In this document: positions 58,855 to 64,000 of the stretch, one piece after another
Position numbering within the stretch: the stretch's first letter is position 1
Layout: each line of letters starts with the position of its first letter
Source: Siderastrea siderea
Lineage: Eukaryota > Cnidaria > Anthozoa > Scleractinia > Rhizangiidae
Assembly: GCA_964030785.1 (NCBI GenBank)
Contig: OZ034970.1
Coordinates: 36,087,943 to 36,151,942 of the forward strand
Length of the DNA: 64,000 nt
Direction: 5' to 3'
Program-made: the position numbers and the translations under genes
Notes under the pieces: generated by a model
Database searches by the model: none
What the model was told of the DNA's origin: nothing
What the model saw: only the letters and a program-made list of their open reading frames with translations

Positions 58855-58978
58855 CTGCCCAGGATCCTAATAAGATCCTTATAGGATCCTAACAGGATCT
58901 TGTAGGATCTTAACCAGGATCCTGATAAGATCCTATAATTTTTTATAAGATCCTGTAGGATCCTATAGGACCTTGTTT
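58855..58978. repeat. GGATCC/AGATCCT array
   Basis: About ten copies in 120 bp of the boxes AGGATCCT, AAGATCCT and AGGATCTT, separated by 2-6 bases (AATA, GATA, TATA). It is strongly palindromic, with no coding content. It may be the end of an inverted-repeat transposon or a short satellite. Confidence 0.75.
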
Positions 58979-59190
58979 AAAATCTTGGATAGGCTGGACT
59001 GGCATGAAAATGAATCTCAGCTGCTTGGTGAGAAAGGATGTCCATGGTAATCTCTCTCTTTTCAGCTGTGCTGAACAGATTAAATTTTAAAAAGTGTTCT
59101 TCTGGACTAACAATGCTTTGTTTGACACAAGGTAGGTTTGTGAAATCCGCCATGTCCTCGCCCCCCACCCCCTTACACCTTCCGGAGCAA

Positions 59191-59686
59191 CTACAGAATA
59201 CAGGGCCATTTTTTGAGGTCTATTATTTGAGCCAGCTCGCCAGTTGCGTTAAGTGTTTATAGAACGAGTAAGGTATATTATTTAGTGGCTTGTCAGCTCG
59301 CCAGTCGCGTTGAGTGTTTATAGAACGAGCAAGGTATATGATGTAGTGGCTCGGTGGCTCGCCAGTCGCATTGAGTGTTTATAGAACAAGTACAGCATAT
59401 AATGTAGTGACTCGTTGGCTCGTCGGCTCGCCAGTTGCGTTGAGTGTTTATAGAACAAGTAAGGTACATTTTTTAATGGCTCGTCGGCTCGTCGGCTCGC
59501 CAGTGGCGTTGAGTGTTTATAGAACGATTAAGGTATATAATGTAGTGGCTCGGTGGCTCGTCGGCTCACCTGTCACGTTGAGTGATGAGCCGACGAGCCA
59601 GCTGAATAACATATCTTAGAATCGACTGACGAGCGGTCGAGCCATCTCAATTAGAATAGCTAGAAAAGTGGCCCTGTATTCTGTAG
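59191..59686. mobile_element. MITE with an internal minisatellite
   Basis: Ends CTACAGAATACAGGGCCA and TGGCCCTGTATTCTGTAG are perfect inverted repeats. The interior (about 59230-59605) is five to six copies of a roughly 65-75-bp unit containing GTTGAGTGTTTATAGAAC and GGCTCGTCGGCTCGCCAG. A 25-residue periodicity in one frame is a by-product of the repeat. Confidence 0.8.
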
Positions 59687-59924
59687 TTTAGCACACCTTC
59701 CTTCCCCCATCAACTTACAAACGTTGCTTTGTCAGCTGACAGTATTAATTAATATTACACGTGTTTCGTAAATTTCTCTTCAATAAATAATATGTGTTTC
59801 CTGATAAGTTGCACTGATATTACACACCATAATTCCGTGAAAGACATCATAGGAAATCTGTGAGAAACCCCCAGAAAAAATGCGAAATCAAGCAGTCATG
59901 ATCTTGAAAAACTGAAGTTCTAAC

Positions 59925-60081
59925 CTTTCAGTTCACAAACGGACACAACTCCAAAGTCACACAAGGCACTGAAATATCTTCCACTGTTCGAAAATTCGAT
60001 GCAGTTTTGCAATGACGGGCTTGCTGGCTCCAAAATTCCAACACAGGACGCGCTCTTCGTTTTCTCAGTGCCTTCCGCCAT
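59925..60081 (-). pseudogene. Orphan copy of exon 1 of the WD-like gene
   Basis: 157 nt, same length and reading frame as 39211-39367: starts ATGGCGGAAGG and encodes LEPASPSLQNCI and LCDFGVVSVCELK. The splice donor is kept as GTTAGA. Flanks on both sides (about 59080-60300) also match 38880-39600. I find no counterpart of exon 2 within the 7 kb downstream, so it is probably a truncated duplicate, although a transcript starting here is possible because the promoter was copied too. Confidence 0.7.
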
Positions 60082-60299
60082 TTTGAAAATCCCGCTCGTA
60101 GTAATCTGGGTACGAGTCAGCTGAAGAAGAGGGGTGGGGTGGGTAGGAAAAACAAGACAACTTTATAGGGAGTTTTTCTTTGTAACTCCGGGATTTAAAC
60201 TTATTTCAATTTTTCCCAAAAGTGATGGCAACACGTTTTCAGCTCAGAGTAATTTCAAGAGAATTCATATGTAGTTTCCTGTTCTTACAGAGTGTTTTT

Positions 60300-61589
60300 T
60301 TTTTAAGAGGGGAGATGAAATAGTAACTACAGACGTCACACAGATTGCAAGCAATGTTGCCACCCTAATACAATGTCAAACCAAAATAGATTATTCTTTT
60401 ATTTTCCCTGTCCTGACCTTCTGTTTTCTCTAAAATTTAATATGGAAACCTTGTTGATATGGACAAATTTTCTGGCCTCTTTCTTGGTAGGTGACATCAC
60501 TAAGTCTGAGAGAATGAAAGACTGTTTGCTCTGGACATGTTATCACCAATATGTGACAGGGAAGTTAAAGATTCAGAATTCTTTTACAAGTCCTTGTACA
60601 GATATACTGACCCAAATCCTTTAATCAATATCTAGATTTTACTATATTTTATACATATACTTTTTTACAATATTTTAGTTTTCTTGGCCGGGTTCTTCAC
60701 ATGGGAATTCATGTCCCATTCCGGCCCTTCCCATTAGACCAACTTCCCTTTTTCTTGTGTATTTGTTTGTCCGACAATTCACTATTGTTTGTTGGACTAA
60801 AAAATGTGGCGAGATATCGTGCTCAAAAGAGATTTTCATTCGCCTGAAAAATGACATAATGCACGCTCAGATTCTTCGGTGCATATACAGTAGCTATATT
60901 CTAGATAATGGTTTATAGAATTCAGCAATTCAAAAGAAAACAGCCAAAAACAGTCAGAACACAAGGCTCACAAAAGCTAAAACATCCAGCAAAAAACATT
61001 GAAGTCATTGAATGGTTCAAAAGTGATGTGATCACACCAGATGAAATACGTGTACACGCGCCCTCTATGTTAGTAAATTGGGAAAAAAAGTAAGGGGATA
61101 AACTTAAATTCAAACAAAGACAAATTGTTTTCTTTTAATTTCCGACCTCGACATGAGTATTGATAAGACACAGGACATTTTAAAATTCAGACAAGTGACA
61201 TGCCCCCCCCCCTCCCCCCTTCCTGGCAGGGCCTCAACTATTACAGCTCTGGAAGTGCTGGACAACAACCAATGGAAAGTAACAGCTGCAAAGGAGATTA
61301 CATACAGAAACACAAATCAAGAGCTTGCCCACCCTATTCCTAAGGCTTCTACACCTGGAAAACACTAGTGCAGTGCAGGTGTTTTGTTTTTTTTATGGTG
61401 TCCGAAAGCAGTGCTCGTATTTTTCCCTGGGACTCTTTTGACTCGCCCCAACCCTCTGCCTGGTTTGTAATCCAAGATGGCCTCTTATTCAGTGCTCTCA
61501 CCCAAAATATGCCTGCACTGCAGGTTAGGACAACACTGTGAGAGAGAATGCTCAAGTACCAAGCTGAAATATAATTTATACACTCTTTA
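60300..61589. other. Downstream of the R2 gene, no gene seen
   Basis: Small open frames here lack family features. The part near 61130-61590 probably contains the end of the R2 transcript if the poly(A) signal overlapping its stop is not used. Confidence 0.4.
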
Positions 61590-62603
61590 TTAAAACTCAA
61601 CATCAGTTCTGAACACAAAATTTTCCCATCGGTTTTCACTCATAACACCATTTCTTTGATATTCTGAAACTCTGCGCTCATAGAAGTTAGCCTTGCCTTC
61701 CAAAGAAATATTCTCCATAAATGGAAATGGATTTTCAGCATTGTAATGCTTCTCAAATCCCAGTGCAATCAAAAGGTGGTCAGCAACAAACTCAATGTAT
61801 TTTCCCATGACATTGCAGTTGATACCAAGTAAATGGCAAGGTAATGCACTTATCCAGAACTCTTTCTCTATGACAACAGCATCACAAATAATCTCATTAA
61901 CACGTTCGCAACTCGGCCTTTGTCTCAAATGTGAAAAAACCAAGCACGCAAAGTCACAATGTAGGCCTTCGTCTCTGGAAATCAACTCATTGGAAAATGT
62001 GAGACCCGGCATTAAACCTCTTTTCTTAATCCAAAAAATTGATGCGAAAGCACCAGAGAAGAAAATCCCTTCTACTGCTGCAAAGGCAACAATCCTTTCC
62101 CCAAAAGAGGCACCACCATTTTTATCCATCCATTTAAAAGCCCACTGAGCCTTCTTCTTGACGCAGGGAAATGTTTCAATAGCATTGAAAAGTTTTTGTT
62201 TTTCCTCTGGTTCTCGTATGTAAGTATCAATCAACAGGCAATACATTTCAGAGTGGATGTTTTCCATTGCAATCTGAAAACCATAAAAACACCTCGCTTC
62301 AGGGATTTGTATTTCTTGGTAAAACCTTTCTACCAAGTTCTCTCCCACTATCCCATCACTCGCTGCAAAGAACGCCAGAACATGAGAAATGAACTGCTTT
62401 TCTTGTGGTTTAAGATTCTCCCAGTCTGTGAGATCATTTCCCAAGTCTACCTCTTCCACTGTCCAAAAGGAAGCAACCGATTTCTTGTAAAATGACCAGA
62501 TGTCGGGGAACTTTAAGGGAAACAGAACGAATCTGCTTGGATTATTCTGTAGTAGAGGTTCTGTAACTTCTTCCTCTTGCAAATTTTTATCCTTTTCGGA
62601 CAT
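61590..62603 (-). CDS. RRM2: Ribonucleoside-diphosphate reductase small subunit (R2), single exon
   Basis: Makes the diiron-tyrosyl radical subunit of class Ia ribonucleotide reductase, which with R1 converts ribonucleoside diphosphates to deoxy forms. From the first ATG (62601-62603, context GAAGATG) the protein has 337 residues; a longer frame back to 62687 would start with TTG. Ligands are all present: D83 (FAASDGIV), E114 and H117 (MENIHSEMY), E178 (AAVEGIFF), E212 and H215 ([10 protein letters not shown]), radical Tyr121. The C-terminus ends FRTDVEF, comparable to the R1-binding tail FTLDADF. The short N-terminus lacks a KEN box, as in p53R2 (RRM2B), but the core is equally close to RRM2. 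The whole frame is uninterrupted by introns, unusual for this intron-rich genome. AATAAA overlaps the TAA stop. Divergent from PEX6. Confidence 0.95.
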   Translation of the reverse strand: MSEKDKNLQEEEVTEPLLQNNPSRFVLFPLKFPDIWSFYKKSVASFWTVEEVDLGNDLTDWENLKPQEKQFISHVLAFFAASDGIVGENLVERFYQEIQIPEARCFYGFQIAMENIHSEMYCLLIDTYIREPEEKQKLFNAIETFPCVKKKAQWAFKWMDKNGGASFGERIVAFAAVEGIFFSGAFASIFWIKKRGLMPGLTFSNELISRDEGLHCDFACLVFSHLRQRPSCERVNEIICDAVVIEKEFWISALPCHLLGINCNVMGKYIEFVADHLLIALGFEKHYNAENPFPFMENISLEGKANFYERRVSEYQRNGVMSENRWENFVFRTDVEF

Positions 62604-62898
62604 CTTCAATATTTTGAAACCAAAAGCATGCGCAATCGGGCTACGTAAGCCGCAAGCAAATCGGGTTCCTATCGTTCTTGATGACAATTGTCAAACGGAA
62701 CAGATTGTCCTCAAAAAATCTTTTAGCATTATAGCATCAGTGAATTGCTGTCGTTTCAATGTTTTATCGTTTGTTGATCGTCTGTCCTTTCTTTCCTTCA
62801 TGCGTCCACCAGCCAGTTTATATCATTTATTTTGCTAAAAAGTAACCAAGCCTCAATTTTGTAGAAGCCAGGCTACATAGCACATAAGGGAAGCCAAG
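62604..62898. promoter_or_regulatory. Bidirectional promoter of R2 and PEX6
   Basis: Only 295 bp separate the two start codons, so both 5' UTRs and the shared promoter must lie here, or upstream elements overlap the genes. The start of PEX6 is embedded in CCAAGATGGCGGAC, which matches the YY1 consensus AAGATGGCGGC. No TATA box is evident. Confidence 0.6.
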
Positions 62899-64000
62899 AT
62901 GGCGGACGGCGCATACCATAAGAGTGTCATTTGCAAACTTTCAAGCGAGGATTCTAGCACGTTATATTGTTATGATATTCCGTTCGTCCAAGGAATAATT
63001 TCTATGACTGATAGTGATTTTTTTTCTAATGATAGGAAAGGAAAGCGATTTGCAATAGTGCTGAGAGCTGCTCTAAAACATTTGACACCAAAGACAGACT
63101 CGGTATTGAACGTCAGTTCCTGCAGAGAGTCTGATGAAAAATTTCAACAATCTGGTGGAAATATGAACGTTTATCTTTCAGACGACATCCTTGAAAAGCA
63201 TGACTTGCATATTGGCGATGCTGTCTGGGTAAAAAAGGTGAATCCTTTTCCTCTGGGAAGAGTTATAGTTGGAATTTCGTCAGAAGAGGGATACCTTTGG
63301 GCACAGAAATTCCTAGCAGCATTTCTTCTTGATAATCTCTCGTCAGGACCTGTAGCAGTACGTGAAAATGACGACATTTACCTCCGTTATGATCAAGAAA
63401 AGAGCTTGACTGGCAACAAGGAAAAGGAATGCGTCCAGATGTCGATACTACAATGTGAACCAGTGTCACAGGGCTGTATCACATCAGAAACGTCACTAGT
63501 TATCACCAAGCTGACTGGGCTAGAAAAATCATTAGTCCCTAAAATTGGTGAAACAAAGTCTTTGTTTTCATCTTCTGATTCACTTGAGAATTTTCTTGTT
63601 TCTGATTTTACTCACAACCTTCATGAAAGTCTGTCACATGATGCGTCTAATGACAGTGCTAGTAGTAGGACCCATCAGTTAAGAGTGAGTATTCTTGAGT
63701 GTGAAAAAGGAAGTTTTAAAGATTTGACTTGTGATCCATCAAGCAGAGTTTACGTGTCACTCACAACTTTGATTGATCTGCACTTGTTTAATGGAAGCTG
63801 GGTCAAAATAAGTGTAAACCATCCATGTGGATATTGCCATGGCAAACCAGACAAGGATTGCATAGAAATGAGCTCTTCTAGCCAAAACAAAGGGCTTTGT
63901 GAAAGCAGTCCTACCACTGGTGACTGCCATATTGTTCAACTTCTAGCAGCATGTTCCAAAAATGAATATAACCACTGCTTTGGAGATGAGGACATTTCAT
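62899..64000 (+). CDS. PEX6: Peroxisomal AAA ATPase PEX6, N-terminal part (runs off window)
   Basis: Open frame from ATG 62899-62901 to the end of the window, 367 codons without stop or obvious intron. PEX6 with PEX1 forms the hexameric AAA+ motor that pulls ubiquitinated PEX5 out of the peroxisomal membrane. The visible part corresponds to the divergent N-terminal domains, before the ATPase modules. MNVYLSDDILEKHDLHIGDA followed by VWVKKVNPFPLGRVIVG, and later VSLTTLIDLHLFNGSWVKIS, match the two beta-barrel segments of vertebrate PEX6 in order and spacing. Walker motifs would come after the window. The divergent R2 neighbour suggests only a shared promoter. Another type II AAA ATPase such as PEX1 is less likely. 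Confidence 0.72.
   Translation, partial: MADGAYHKSVICKLSSEDSSTLYCYDIPFVQGIISMTDSDFFSNDRKGKRFAIVLRAALKHLTPKTDSVLNVSSCRESDEKFQQSGGNMNVYLSDDILEKHDLHIGDAVWVKKVNPFPLGRVIVGISSEEGYLWAQKFLAAFLLDNLSSGPVAVRENDDIYLRYDQEKSLTGNKEKECVQMSILQCEPVSQGCITSETSLVITKLTGLEKSLVPKIGETKSLFSSSDSLENFLVSDFTHNLHESLSHDASNDSASSRTHQLRVSILECEKGSFKDLTCDPSSRVYVSLTTLIDLHLFNGSWVKISVNHPCGYCHGKPDKDCIEMSSSSQNKGLCESSPTTGDCHIVQLLAACSKNEYNHCFGDEDIS

Noticed and set aside
59371..59619. 82-codon frame with 25-residue repeats
   Set aside because: By-product of the minisatellite within the MITE; no ATG-led conserved frame.
62604..62687. 28-residue N-terminal extension of R2
   Set aside because: The upstream frame starts with TTG, not ATG. 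The ATG at 62603 has a good context (A at -3) and gives the usual family N-terminus.

Overview
The window is eukaryotic, intron-containing DNA, AT-rich overall and crowded with short inverted-repeat transposons and LINE or Penelope-like debris. Genes are split by GT-AG introns. The gene set (collagen-like membrane proteins with a Cys-rich tail, tandem secreted GlpQ-type phosphodiesterases, metazoan ribonucleotide reductase R2, PEX6) and the style of the retroelement remnants suggest a cnidarian, most likely an anthozoan (stony coral or sea anemone). That assignment is inference from family knowledge, not from a search.

Layout. 1-12 kb: two tandem copies of a collagen-like gene on the + strand. 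Copy 1 is the 3' end only. Copy 2 has an eroded N-terminal exon, a coiled-coil exon, a Gly-X-Y exon and a Cys-rich terminal exon. The 3' flanks are duplicated too (about 9.2-9.5 kb apart). 12-39 kb: a multi-exon minus-strand gene whose exons carry WD40-like segments. I could follow it through twelve or thirteen exons by agreement of splice phases; I do not recognise the protein. A 16-kb intron or gap in that model contains two large transposons with TTAA ends and the first GlpQ-like gene on the opposite strand.

29-53 kb: three tandem + strand genes for secreted GlpQ-type glycerophosphodiester phosphodiesterases, each with a short signal-peptide exon and one long exon. A carries a 2-bp frameshift, B is intact with a GPI-type tail, and C has a poly(A)-tailed retro-insertion in the middle of its catalytic motif and lacks the GPI-type tail. 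An exon-1 copy of the WD-like gene reappears at 60 kb, so the duplicated unit was larger than the phosphodiesterase gene alone.

53-60 kb is mostly mobile DNA: a Penelope-like RT remnant, a 2.9-kb Tc1/mariner-like foldback element with CTCGA arrays, a GGATCC-rich array and a minisatellite-bearing MITE. 61.6-64 kb: a divergent pair, an apparently intronless ribonucleotide reductase small subunit gene (minus) and the 5' part of PEX6 (plus, running off the window), sharing a promoter of about 295 bp.

No convincing new multi-gene system was found. The most interesting items are the GlpQ-like array in three states of repair, the dense set of TTAA-ended inverted-repeat elements, and the nested hAT-like foldback with a visible empty-site comparison.
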